The notes under the pieces are model-generated. The model was not told where the DNA came from, searched no databases, and was given only the letters and a program-made list of their open reading frames with translations. Positions 52,638 through 60,488 of a stretch of DNA of 64,000 nt are shown one piece after another (the first letter of the stretch is position 1; the number at the start of each line of letters is the position of its first letter). Location of the stretch: the NCBI GenBank assembly GCA_902779395.1, contig CACZBK010000009.1, forward strand, positions 108,705 to 172,704. The letters run 5' to 3'. Source of the DNA: an uncultured Lachnospiraceae bacterium. Lineage in GTDB: Bacteria; Bacillota; Clostridia; Lachnospirales; Lachnospiraceae. A program made the translations under genes and the position numbers.

Positions 52638-53714
52638 TTGGCAGAAAGCAGCCGGATATACATATGCCATACCTTCTACCACGTATACATAGCCTGCCTG
52701 AAGGAATTCTATATAAACGACGGCAGCCGGGCGGATCTTGTACTCTCAAAAATGTCCAACAGATTCGGCTCAATGGTCGAGCGTGCCGGAAAATGTCCTC
52801 TGTTTAATGAGGTATATGAATTTGACGAAAAAGAATATACAGAGTTCCCTGATCTTGTAAAGCTTAAGGAAAATACCGGTAATATCGTAAGCAATATGCT
52901 CCGCCGCATCAGATTCTGCAAAAAGATGGCTGAACACACGCGGCCTCTCATCCCCACCGACCTGAAAAGATATAAGGATATATATGTTTTTTGTGATTCC
53001 GATCCCATAGGTTATTATCTGGATCACAAAAAAATACCTTATCATGCCGTGGAAGACGGTCTGGACTGCATAGCCGCCTATGATACCGCCCGCTACGATA
53101 ATCGCGGCGCTTTCAGGATAAAGGCCCTTATGGCCAGGCTCGGGCTTATCCATATACAGAACGGTTACGGAAGATACTGTATCGACATGGAGGTAAATGA
53201 TATCTCCAAGCTTAAATATCCCACCAAAAACATGGTAGAACTGCCCAGAAGCACTCTTACCGGGCGGCTGACATCATCTGAAAAGGAAATACTCCTTGAT
53301 CTGTTTATAGAGAATATAAGTGAACTCAGGAAAACCCTGCGCACATCCCCCGATGCCCCAACCTTGCTGGTACTTACAGAGCCATTATGTGATCTTGAAA
53401 CAAGAGAACGGATCTTTAAGGATATTATCGACACTTATCATATAATAGACAGTAAGGAAGCTACCGTAATACTCAAACAACACCCCCGGGATCTGCTCGA
53501 TTACAAAAAACTCTTTCCTGACGCAGTTCTGCTTGACGGGACATTTCCCATGGAGATGCTGAATTTCATCGACGGGCTCACATTTGACCGTCTGGTATCG
53601 GTATACACCCGTCTTGACGCTATCAGCTTTGCTAAAGAAAAGATCCTTCTATATGATGATTTCATGGATAAATATGAAGCACCTGAGATACACAGGCAGA
53701 ATGAAGCGATCTGA
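52638..53714 (+). CDS. Glycosyltransferase family 52 (sialyltransferase-like)
   Basis: The start is the TTG at 52638, with AAGGAG seven bases upstream and a promoter before it; a longer frame has an implausible N-terminus. The 358-residue product begins AESSRIYICHTFYHVYIACLKEF, the N-terminal motif of GT52 enzymes such as lipooligosaccharide sialyltransferases. Other matching segments are YVFCDSDPIGYYL, YHAVEDGLDCIAAY, VILKQHPRDLLDYK and the C-terminal VSVYTRLDAISFAKEKILLY. GT52 enzymes use CMP-activated nonulosonic acids, so this is the likely transferase for the product of the divergent cluster. The acceptor (flagellin or surface polymer) is not known. Confidence 0.82.
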   Translation: MAESSRIYICHTFYHVYIACLKEFYINDGSRADLVLSKMSNRFGSMVERAGKCPLFNEVYEFDEKEYTEFPDLVKLKENTGNIVSNMLRRIRFCKKMAEHTRPLIPTDLKRYKDIYVFCDSDPIGYYLDHKKIPYHAVEDGLDCIAAYDTARYDNRGAFRIKALMARLGLIHIQNGYGRYCIDMEVNDISKLKYPTKNMVELPRSTLTGRLTSSEKEILLDLFIENISELRKTLRTSPDAPTLLVLTEPLCDLETRERIFKDIIDTYHIIDSKEATVILKQHPRDLLDYKKLFPDAVLLDGTFPMEMLNFIDGLTFDRLVSVYTRLDAISFAKEKILLYDDFMDKYEAPEIHRQNEAI

Positions 53715-53745
53715 GATGTAAAGAACGTATGCTTCAGACTTTTGG

Positions 53746-54801
53746 TCATCTGCTCCTCAATCCTCTGTAGAACCATAAAAGCCTGTAATAAACATAAAAC
53801 AGAAGATCACTCTTCATCTGCATGTTCATAAGCTTTTTTTCTTCCGCATCGGTACGTTCTCTGTAATACGGGTTTTCGGAAAAATCCGGAAGGAGCTCTT
53901 TTACTTCCTTAGAAAGATTTTTGATAAAAGCAAAACAGCCTTTCTGTAAGCCTGTTTTTTTAGGCATAGCTGAAAACAGGGTGTTTTTATAAAAAAGAGT
54001 TATGAACTGATAATCCAATTCATCCTTATACTCTTCGTAATAGCCTTCTTCTTTCGCATTCTTAAGTATCATTCTCCCGGCTTCCATACGGTCCTTAAGA
54101 TTCTTAAGCGATACAGTATGAACCGTGGATGCATCATGCTGATAATAAAAATACATGGCTTCCGGTATATATTCAAAATGCCTGCAGTGCAGCATCCAGC
54201 TGTTACTTACTGCATTATCCTCATAAAAAATATCCTCCGGGAAAACATCCACCTTTGGCGAACTTCCCGCAGCATAATCCTTAAGGATCAGCTCCCTGCG
54301 GTATACCTTTACCACCAGACTGCCGGTTTCCAGCAGCAGTTTTTTATATTTTTCATGATCCATCACTCCTGTCTGGTCTGCATGGTTGCTGCTCACCTGC
54401 CTGCCGGGCTTAAATGAATGCTCTTCGGTAAAGCAATAATCGCAGCCCACCATATCGGCTCCGGTCTCCTCCGCTTTATTCAGCAGACGTTCGTAATACT
54501 CCGGTACTATCCAGTCATCAGAATCGATGAAACCTATCCATTCACCCTTAGCGGCCGCAAGTCCGATATTTTTTGCCCCTCCCTGATGATGATTGACTTC
54601 GCTGTGAAGAGCCTTCAGGAGCTTCGGATATCTTTTTTCATAATCCTTCAGAACAGAAAAAGAATCGTCGGTAGAACAGTCATCTACCGCGATCACCTCA
54701 AATTCCTGCTTAAGGCTTTGTGCCAGCAGACTGTCAAGGCAGTATGAAAGCCGGCCATCGGCAGACATATTATAAACGGGAACTATGATACTGAGTTTCA
54801 T
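53746..54801 (-). CDS. Glycosyltransferase family 2
   Basis: A 351-residue GT-A enzyme with the family N-terminus LSIIVPVYNMSADGRLSYCLD. It has EVIAVDDCSTDDSFSVL near 38, GLAAAKGEWIGFIDSDDWIVPEYYERLL near 82 (DSDD is the metal-binding DXD site) and PEDIFYEDNAVSNSWML near 190. It transfers a sugar from a nucleotide donor to a cell-surface acceptor; donor and acceptor cannot be read from sequence. It ends 31 bases from the convergent GT52 gene and follows the unknown gene at 54806-55333 after four bases. Confidence 0.92.
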   Translation of the reverse strand: MKLSIIVPVYNMSADGRLSYCLDSLLAQSLKQEFEVIAVDDCSTDDSFSVLKDYEKRYPKLLKALHSEVNHHQGGAKNIGLAAAKGEWIGFIDSDDWIVPEYYERLLNKAEETGADMVGCDYCFTEEHSFKPGRQVSSNHADQTGVMDHEKYKKLLLETGSLVVKVYRRELILKDYAAGSSPKVDVFPEDIFYEDNAVSNSWMLHCRHFEYIPEAMYFYYQHDASTVHTVSLKNLKDRMEAGRMILKNAKEEGYYEEYKDELDYQFITLFYKNTLFSAMPKKTGLQKGCFAFIKNLSKEVKELLPDFSENPYYRERTDAEEKKLMNMQMKSDLLFYVYYRLLWFYRGLRSR

Positions 54802-54805
54802 CAGA

Positions 54806-55333
54806 TTATTTCAAGGCCGAAATGATGTCGATGCATCTTTGCACTCTCTCTGCCAGCCCCGGTGTTTCTATTCTTAGGGAATATGCTTTAGGTAAAGGAT
54901 ATTCATGAAAATGATCTAACAGCTGGTCGTCATTTAATCCGTTGAGATAATACTCATAAGCCGCCGTGCAATCACCATGCGGCAGACTGCCAGATTGCTC
55001 GGGAAAAATAACATAAGGCGGAAGGATCTCCGGAAAAGTATCAGCAATACCACGTCTGTGCAGGCTGCACTCGGCATGCTCTATATACCTGGTCCTGGCC
55101 AGAAAATATCTCTTCTTCTGCTTGTTATCCATGATAACACTCAGATCCACAAGATTAAATGAATCCGCAGCTTCAGGCTCAAGTACATATCTGTCAGGAA
55201 ACTTCTCGTTTACCCTGTCATAAGCATTTTTTATCATAGTAGTAGCATCACTGAGACTAAGACTTAATCCAAGCGACAGTTTCCCTTTTTCGATAACCTT
55301 GATCAATGAATTTTCCAGCTCGACGATCCCCAT
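54806..55333 (-). CDS. Unknown protein beside the glycosylation cluster
   Basis: A 175-residue soluble-looking protein that I cannot assign. It has no signal peptide or membrane helix. The sequence is mixed alpha/beta, with ESLIKVIEKGKLSLG-type N-terminus (ENSLIKVIEKGKLSLGLSLS), DLSVIMDNKQKKRYFLARTRYI in the centre, and a C-terminal helical part HGDCTAAYEYYLNGLNDDQLLDHF. It is four bases upstream of the GT2 gene, so they form a two-gene unit. A role in glycan acceptor recognition or modification is only a guess from position. Confidence 0.6.
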   Translation of the reverse strand: MGIVELENSLIKVIEKGKLSLGLSLSLSDATTMIKNAYDRVNEKFPDRYVLEPEAADSFNLVDLSVIMDNKQKKRYFLARTRYIEHAECSLHRRGIADTFPEILPPYVIFPEQSGSLPHGDCTAAYEYYLNGLNDDQLLDHFHEYPLPKAYSLRIETPGLAERVQRCIDIISALK

Positions 55334-55402
55334 GCCTGTAATATCCCCCTAAATACCATGCATTAAGAATTTGGTCCTGCTTAAGAAATAAGATACTGTT
55401 AT

Positions 55403-55434
55403 AAAAGGGCGTATGCTCATAATAGCATACGCCC
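55403..55434 (-). terminator. Terminator of the pfl operon
   Basis: GGGCGTATGCT (55407-55417) and AGCATACGCCC (55424-55434) are a perfect 11-bp stem. On the minus strand it is followed by TTTTAT. It lies 19 bases after the glycyl-radical subunit gene. Confidence 0.92.
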
Positions 55435-55452
55435 GGGATAATTGATCTACTA

Positions 55453-55698
55453 TCAGATAGACTCGTGGAATGTACGGCTGATAACGTCTGCCTGCTGCTC
55501 GGGAGTAAGCTTGATGAAGTTTACTGCATAGCCGGACACACGAATGGTCAGCTGGGGATAGTTCTCGGGATGTGCCTGAGCATCAAGAAGAGTATCCCTG
55601 TTAAGTACATTAACGTTAAGGTGATGGCCGCCCTTTGTTGCATAGCCATCCAGTAATGAAACCAGGTTTTTAACCTGTGCTGCACTTGCTTCTGCCAT
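55453..55698 (-). CDS. grcA: Separate glycyl-radical subunit of pyruvate formate-lyase (GrcA-like)
   Basis: This 81-residue protein is the glycyl-radical domain of PFL as an independent polypeptide. The radical glycine is in [12 protein letters not shown] (about residue 55), preceded by [16 protein letters not shown] and [16 protein letters not shown] and ended by [14 protein letters not shown]. The upstream pflB gene lacks precisely this region, and 684 plus 81 residues equals the usual PFL length. So it is probably an obligate subunit rather than only a repair cofactor as in E. coli. RBS AGGAGG lies upstream. It would be activated by a PflA radical-SAM enzyme that is not in the window. Confidence 0.92.
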   Translation of the reverse strand: MAEASAAQVKNLVSLLDGYATKGGHHLNVNVLNRDTLLDAQAHPENYPQLTIRVSGYAVNFIKLTPEQQADVISRTFHESI

Positions 55699-55761
55699 TT
55701 TATTTTCCTCCTAAAAATCTTAAGTATTCAAATTGTTATTATTATTGATAAAAACTGCTCC

Positions 55762-55896
55762 GTTGCTACGCAACTCCCGCAATTCCAACATACATTCGGA
55801 ATCCGCTTCGATTTCCTACGGATATCTTGCTGCTTCCTCATGTATGTTAGGTCTTCAAGGTCAGCGTTTATTCCATGCAGGCATGGAAAACACTGA
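55762..55896 (-). other. Structured intergenic RNA between the two small glycyl genes
   Basis: The 213-base gap 55699-55911 holds three stem-loops: GTTGC-TAC-GCAAC (55762-55774); AACATACAT with ATGTATGTT (55787-55795 and 55840-55848) enclosing ATCCG/CGGAT; and a long, nearly perfect stem at 55861-55896 with CCATGC/GCATGG at its core. None has a terminator T-run on the minus strand. They may stabilise or process the mRNA so that the last gene is expressed at a different level. Confidence 0.55.
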
Positions 55897-55911
55897 CTTT
55901 GAATCCCTTTA

Positions 55912-56127
55912 TCACTCATAATCATCAAGTCCCTGATGAAGGGTAGGAACGGAACATGCCAGAGGCGTACGGCTGCAGTCTGTACAGCCCATGGTCTCCA
56001 CTTCCTTTTTCGCGGAAGCTTCATCATCCACGTTTACATTCACATGGCCTACGCCCTTGGAGAAACCTCCGTCAAGCTGTGCCACGAGATCCTGTATCAT
56101 CTGATCCTCTGTCATCTGATCTGCCAT
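55912..56127 (-). CDS. Small Cys-rich protein resembling the start of the glycyl-radical domain
   Basis: A 71-residue protein with a good RBS (AAGGAG). Residues about 11-33 (QDLVAQLDGGFSKGVGHVNV) align with the separate glycyl-radical subunit ([20 protein letters not shown]). However, the RVSGYAV radical motif is missing. It is replaced by a segment with three cysteines, MGCTDCSRTPLACSVPTL. It lies 54 bases after pflB and is in the same operon. It could be a metal- or thiol-based accessory factor for the split enzyme. A remnant of duplication is the main alternative. Confidence 0.7.
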   Translation of the reverse strand: MADQMTEDQMIQDLVAQLDGGFSKGVGHVNVNVDDEASAKKEVETMGCTDCSRTPLACSVPTLHQGLDDYE

Positions 56128-56181
56128 ATAGGGCTCCTTCCTTATATATCATCCGCTCGAGCGCGGACTCATTGCCTCATA

Positions 56182-58236
56182 TTATTTTTTGCTCAGGTCT
56201 ACTTCGATATCGCCTGCGAATACCTTATCCTCTTTGCCCAGAGCGCCGGGGATGATGGTGAAGGTATTGGAGATACCATCCTGGCTGTCATTGAAAGGCA
56301 GCTTAGCAACAGAGCTAAGGGATGCAACAGCACCGTGGGTATCACGGCCGTGCAGCGGGTTAGCACCGGGTGCGAAAGGCTGTCCCTTACGACGTCCGTC
56401 AGGGGTGTTACCTGTAGCCTTACCATAGGTTACGTTAGAAGTAATGGTAAGAACTGACATTGTAGGGAATCCGTCTCTGTAGGTGTGGTGACGACGGATC
56501 ATCATCATGAACTTGCTTACAAGGTCGTGAGCGATCTGGTCTACGCGGTCATCATCATTACCGTACTTAGGGAAGTCTCCGGTTGTCTCGAAGTCTACGA
56601 TTATGCCGTCCTCATCACGGATAGGCTTAACGGTTGCATACTTGATAGCGGACAGAGAGTCAGCAACAACTGACAGACCAGCCATACCGGTTGCGAAATA
56701 GCGGCGTACGTCGCGGTCATGCAGAGCCATCTGTGCACGCTCATAGCAGTACTTATCATGCATGTAGTGGATAACGTTAAGGGTATTTACATAAACGTCA
56801 GCCAGCCACTCCATCATATCCTCGAACATAGGCATGAACTTATCATATTCGATAACGTCGCCTTCGTACTTGCGGTACTTGGGACCAACCTGCTTCTTGG
56901 ATACTTCATCGATACCGCCGTTAAGAGCGTACAGCATACACTTAGCAAGGTTAGCACGTGCTCCGAAGAACTGCATTTCCTTACCAACGCGCATTGAAGA
57001 TACGCAGCATGCGATAGCGTAATCATCACCGTGGGTAACTCTCATCAGGTCATCGTTCTCATACTGGATGGAAGAAGACTTGATGGACATCTTTGCGCAG
57101 AACTCTTTCCAGGGACGAGGCAGTCTGGTTGACCACAGAACTGTCAGGTTAGGCTCGGGAGCTGCACCCAGGTTATTCAGTGTGTTCAGATAACGGAAGC
57201 TGGTCTTTGTAACCATATGACGTCCGTCAACACCTACACCGCCCAGAGACTCGGTAACCCATACGGGATCGCCGGCGAAGATCTGGTTGTACTCAGGTGT
57301 ACGTGCGAACTTAACGCAGCGGAGCTTCATGATGAAGTGATCAACGAACTCCTGGATCTGCTCCTCAGTGAACTTGCCGTTCTTAAGGTCACGCTCTGCG
57401 TAGCAGTCGATGAAGGTAGAAGTACGGCCAAGGCTCATTGCTGCACCGTTCTGCTCCTTAACTGCGCACAGATAACCGAAATATGTGAACTGGATAGCTT
57501 CCTGTACGTTGCTTGCGGGCTTGGAAATGTCGATGCCGTAAGAAGCAGCCATTTCCTTCATCATCTTCAGAGCTGTCATCTGCTCGGAAAGCTCTTCACG
57601 AAGACGGATAACATCATCTGTCATAACACGTCCGGTGGAATCCTTCTGAGCCTGCTTGTCCTCGATCAGACGATCGATACCGTACAGAGCGATACGACGA
57701 TAGTCACCGATGATACGGCCACGTCCGTAAGCATCGGGAAGACCTGTGATAACATGGCTGGAACGGCATGCTCTCATCTCCTGATTGTAAGCATCGAAAC
57801 AGCCTGCATTATGTGTCTTTCTGTGTACTGAGAAGAACTCGCTGATCTCGGGATCTACTGTATAACCGTTATCTGCGCAAGCTTTCTCTGCCATACGGAT
57901 ACCTCCGTAAGGCTGCATTGAACGCTTGAAGGGCTTATCTGTCTGGAAGCCTACGATCTTCTCCTTGCTCTTGTCCAGATATCCGGGGCCATGGGATGTA
58001 ATGGTGCTTATAACCTTGGTATCCATATCAAGTACGCCGCCTGCCTCGCGCTCCTGACGCTGCAGATCGAGCACCTGCTCCCACAGTTCCTTAGTTGCCT
58101 GTGTGGGACCTGCCAGGAAGGACTCATCACCGTCATAAGGTGTGTAATTCTTCTGGATGAAGTCGCGCACGTCGATCTCGTTCACCCACTTACCGCCGGT
58201 GAAGCCTTCCCACTCTGATCTCATTTCCTGACTCAT
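56182..58236 (-). CDS. pflB: Pyruvate formate-lyase catalytic body lacking the glycyl-radical domain
   Basis: This 684-residue protein is the PFL barrel, which converts pyruvate and CoA to acetyl-CoA and formate in anaerobic fermentation. The N-terminal [20 protein letters not shown], the substrate-binding [17 protein letters not shown], and the catalytic Cys pair in [20 protein letters not shown] (about residue 418) are intact. The sequence stops at [22 protein letters not shown], just where other PFLs continue into the glycyl-radical domain. That domain is encoded separately at 55453-55698. The start has AGGAGG at good spacing, and a promoter lies about 90-120 bases upstream. Confidence 0.95.
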   Translation of the reverse strand: MSQEMRSEWEGFTGGKWVNEIDVRDFIQKNYTPYDGDESFLAGPTQATKELWEQVLDLQRQEREAGGVLDMDTKVISTITSHGPGYLDKSKEKIVGFQTDKPFKRSMQPYGGIRMAEKACADNGYTVDPEISEFFSVHRKTHNAGCFDAYNQEMRACRSSHVITGLPDAYGRGRIIGDYRRIALYGIDRLIEDKQAQKDSTGRVMTDDVIRLREELSEQMTALKMMKEMAASYGIDISKPASNVQEAIQFTYFGYLCAVKEQNGAAMSLGRTSTFIDCYAERDLKNGKFTEEQIQEFVDHFIMKLRCVKFARTPEYNQIFAGDPVWVTESLGGVGVDGRHMVTKTSFRYLNTLNNLGAAPEPNLTVLWSTRLPRPWKEFCAKMSIKSSSIQYENDDLMRVTHGDDYAIACCVSSMRVGKEMQFFGARANLAKCMLYALNGGIDEVSKKQVGPKYRKYEGDVIEYDKFMPMFEDMMEWLADVYVNTLNVIHYMHDKYCYERAQMALHDRDVRRYFATGMAGLSVVADSLSAIKYATVKPIRDEDGIIVDFETTGDFPKYGNDDDRVDQIAHDLVSKFMMMIRRHHTYRDGFPTMSVLTITSNVTYGKATGNTPDGRRKGQPFAPGANPLHGRDTHGAVASLSSVAKLPFNDSQDGISNTFTIIPGALGKEDKVFAGDIEVDLSKK

Positions 58237-58299
58237 TGCATTGCCTCCTATAAAAAAGTATTAGTTAACGGCCGGATTTGGTCGCTAAAGTTAATGTAC

Positions 58300-58354
58300 G
58301 GGACTTAAGTCCCAATTACCCACTATTATATAAAAAACCACCTGTGATAGTCAA
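58300..58354 (-). promoter_or_regulatory. pfl promoter with a perfect 14-bp palindrome near the start site
   Basis: On the minus strand TTGACT (58349-58354), 18 bases, then TATAAT (58325-58330). The palindrome GGGACTTAAGTCCC (58300-58313) lies at about +5 to +18, where a bound protein would repress. Its 5-4-5 layout matches CRP/FNR/HcpR-type half-site spacing, but the half-site sequence is unusual. The rest of the 292-base gap 58237-58528 is otherwise featureless apart from the dyad at its far end. Confidence 0.8.
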
Positions 58355-58516
58355 TAATAAAGAGGCCCATTTTTACAATAATTTATATGTAAAAATACCT
58401 AAAATATTATGTCTACCACGTGTTCGGCCATCCTCTGTACCGGGCACCCTCAGCTGCGCCGGAGATCACACGGCAAATGGCTTATGATGTATGATACAGC
58501 CTGAGATCCCTTTTGT

Positions 58517-58534
58517 ATGTAACACATGTTACGT
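58517..58534. promoter_or_regulatory. Second copy of the suf-promoter palindrome
   Basis: ATGTAACA-CA-TGTTACGT (58517-58534) matches the suf spacer palindrome ACGTAACA-TT-TGTTACGT in 15 of 16 arm positions. It overlaps the stop codon of the J-domain gene and lies about 165 bases upstream of the pfl -35 box. A shared regulator is inferred. Confidence 0.6.
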
Positions 58535-59353
58535 AGCATATTTGTACAATATAGCATAACACTCATTGATCTTTTTGCACATTTCTTCGGAACCGCCCGG
58601 ATTGTCCGGATGGTATTTCTTAATCAGAAGATTCCGTTTTTCTTTTATCTCTTCTTCAGTAAACGGAAGTTCAACATTAAAGATGGACTTGGCTTCGTTA
58701 AGGGCAGCATTACTGACATGCGGCTCTTTATCGGTCTTTACATGCGGACCTCCCCGTTTGTCCCGCTCCCTCTGCGCTTCCTCCTCCATGCGCCGGCGTT
58801 TACGCTCTGTGTGTTCACGGCGTTTTTCCTGCCTGGCCTCCTGACGCACCCTGGACCATTCCGCCTTCATACGCTCTTCGCGGGCTTTCGCTTCTTCGGC
58901 ACGTCTTTTCTCACGAGCTTTCTTTATCTCTTCTTCCCGTGCCTTTGCCTGCCTTGCCTTTTCTTCATCTTCCCGCCTCTGCTTTGCGCTGCGGTGTTCA
59001 TAGTCGTAGCGGGCTATGGCGCTCTTACAGTCATCATAGCTTTTAGCGAACATATGGGTAAATGCTTCAAGAAAAATAAAGAATGCGGCAAATCCTTTCA
59101 TCACAGGCTTATATAACAGAAAAGCGATGACCGCCAGCGCTGTACCTCCCGCTACGAGAAGTACGGTGTTTTTCCTCATCAGCCACAGGCCAAGCCCCAC
59201 CAGCATCAGTATAAACATCAGAAAAACAACACGTCCGATATCCTTTCGTGCCCTTATCCTGCCTAACAGTACATGCAGCCCCTTACCGGGCGCTGCGAGT
59301 ACCATCTCTGTTTTTAACATAAAACGGCTGACCCGCGTCTTTTCATCCGGCAA
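58529..59353 (-). CDS. Membrane-anchored J-domain protein
   Basis: I start at the TTG at 59353 (PDEKTRVSRFMLK), which has GGAGG seven bases upstream; the longer frame would place that site inside the gene. The 274-residue protein has two adjacent membrane helices (about 40-80), then a long charged helix (about 110-210) extremely rich in Arg, Glu, Lys and Ala. The C-terminal J-domain (about 215-270) contains the HPD tripeptide in LIKKYHPDNPGGSEEMCKKIN. J-domains stimulate Hsp70 ATPase, so it probably recruits DnaK to the membrane. C-terminal placement of the J-domain resembles DjlA-type proteins. Confidence 0.82.
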   Translation of the reverse strand: MPDEKTRVSRFMLKTEMVLAAPGKGLHVLLGRIRARKDIGRVVFLMFILMLVGLGLWLMRKNTVLLVAGGTALAVIAFLLYKPVMKGFAAFFIFLEAFTHMFAKSYDDCKSAIARYDYEHRSAKQRREDEEKARQAKAREEEIKKAREKRRAEEAKAREERMKAEWSRVRQEARQEKRREHTERKRRRMEEEAQRERDKRGGPHVKTDKEPHVSNAALNEAKSIFNVELPFTEEEIKEKRNLLIKKYHPDNPGGSEEMCKKINECYAILYKYAT

Positions 59354-59419
59354 ACTATCAACCTCCAAATATATTTAATTGTATGCTTTTTTTGTATATC
59401 GTGCAATAGCGGCGTATAG

Positions 59420-59448
59420 TTTACAAACCGTAATGGTGATGATAGTAT
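59420..59448 (+). promoter_or_regulatory. argC promoter
   Basis: TTTACA (59420-59425), 17 bases, TAGTAT (59443-59448). Transcription would begin near 59455, almost at the ATG of the small leader ORF at 59456. Confidence 0.6.
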
Positions 59449-59455
59449 ATAGAGC

Positions 59456-59533
59456 ATGAAAAGAACCGCCGCTCATGAATTACAGTGCAGGCAGAGACGG
59501 ACGGTACATATTATACAGGAGAAGATCTTATGA
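59456..59533 (+). CDS. Possible Arg-containing leader peptide coupled to argC
   Basis: A 25-codon ORF (MKRTAAHELQCRQRRTV...) contains four Arg codons (AGA, AGG, AGA, CGG), three of them clustered at positions 12-15. Its TGA overlaps the argC ATG (ATGA). Its own ribosome binding site is poor, but the promoter places the transcript start next to its ATG, so leaderless initiation is conceivable. A role in arginine-dependent control of argC is inference. A chance ORF is the main alternative. Confidence 0.35.
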   Translation: MKRTAAHELQCRQRRTVHIIQEKIL

Positions 59534-60474
59534 AAAAAGTTTTTATCGACGGAAGCGAAGGAACCACGGGGCTGCGCATACATGAACGCCTGGAAGGCCG
59601 CAGCGATATAGAGATACTTAAGATAGACAGCGATAAAAGAAAAGATCCCGATGAGATAAAGAAATTCTTAAATGCATCGGATATCAGCTTTCTGTGTCTG
59701 CCTGATGCAGCAGCAAAGGAAGCCGTTGCTTTATGTGATGATCCGGATACGGTGATCATTGACGCTTCCACAGCTCACAGGACCGAAGAAGGCTGGGCAT
59801 ACGGCTTTCCTGAGCTTTCCGAAAAGCACCGCAGTGCAATAAAAAACGGCAAACGCATAGCTGTTCCCGGCTGCTACGCCAGCGGATTCATTGCTCTGGC
59901 CTATCCTCTGATAAGTGCGGGAGTAATGCCGAAAGATTACCCCGTTTCCATTTTTGCCGCTTCCGGCTACAGCGGCGGCGGCAAAAAACTCATTGCCGCT
60001 TATGAGGAAGAAGGCCGTGATAAAAAGTTTGATTCCGCCAGAATGTATGGCTGGGGCCAGACGCACAAGCATCTCAGGGAAATGAAAGTGATCAGCGGTC
60101 TTGACAGGGAGCCTCTCTTCCTGCCTTTTACCACAGATTACCACAGCGGGATGATCGTACAGCTTCCTTTATATACCGGACTTCTCAGCAAAAAAAGGAG
60201 CCCCGAAGAGCTCCGTGATATACTCGCCGATCACTACAGCGGCGAAAAATTCATACGTGTTATGCCGTCAGGTGCAGACGCAGAAGTCGGTGGCGTACTC
60301 TTTTCAGATGCCTGCGCAGGCTGGGACGGAATGGAGATCTTTGTTACCGGTAATGAAGATCGCGTAGTTATCGCCAGCCGTTTTGATAATCTTGGCAAAG
60401 GAGCTTCCGGCGCCGCGATCCAGTGTATGAACCTGGTACTTGGCGCCGACGAAGCAACGGGACTGGTCGTATAA
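59530..60474 (+). CDS. argC: N-acetyl-gamma-glutamyl-phosphate reductase ArgC (short type)
   Basis: ArgC reduces N-acetylglutamyl phosphate to the semialdehyde with NADPH in arginine synthesis. The start at 59530 (MKKVFIDGSEGTTGLRIHERL, 314 residues) has AGGAG nine bases upstream. The length and GSEGTTG nucleotide-binding loop fit the short, type 2 ArgC. The catalytic Cys is in VPGCYASGFIAL near residue 117, and the catalytic His in TTDYHSGMIVQLP near 205. The C-terminus has RFDNLGKGASGAAIQCMNL. No other arg gene is adjacent, so it is a single-gene unit. Confidence 0.94.
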   Translation: MKKVFIDGSEGTTGLRIHERLEGRSDIEILKIDSDKRKDPDEIKKFLNASDISFLCLPDAAAKEAVALCDDPDTVIIDASTAHRTEEGWAYGFPELSEKHRSAIKNGKRIAVPGCYASGFIALAYPLISAGVMPKDYPVSIFAASGYSGGGKKLIAAYEEEGRDKKFDSARMYGWGQTHKHLREMKVISGLDREPLFLPFTTDYHSGMIVQLPLYTGLLSKKRSPEELRDILADHYSGEKFIRVMPSGADAEVGGVLFSDACAGWDGMEIFVTGNEDRVVIASRFDNLGKGASGAAIQCMNLVLGADEATGLVV

Positions 60475-60488
60475 GCGGCCTGTCCCAT

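Noticed and set aside
55728-56027. 99-codon minus-strand ORF in the pfl gap
   Set aside because: It overlaps the better supported 71-residue gene out of frame and crosses the stem-loops, without an RBS or family pattern.
58278-58487. 69-codon plus-strand ORF upstream of pfl
   Set aside because: It runs against the pfl promoter and operator, has no RBS and looks random.
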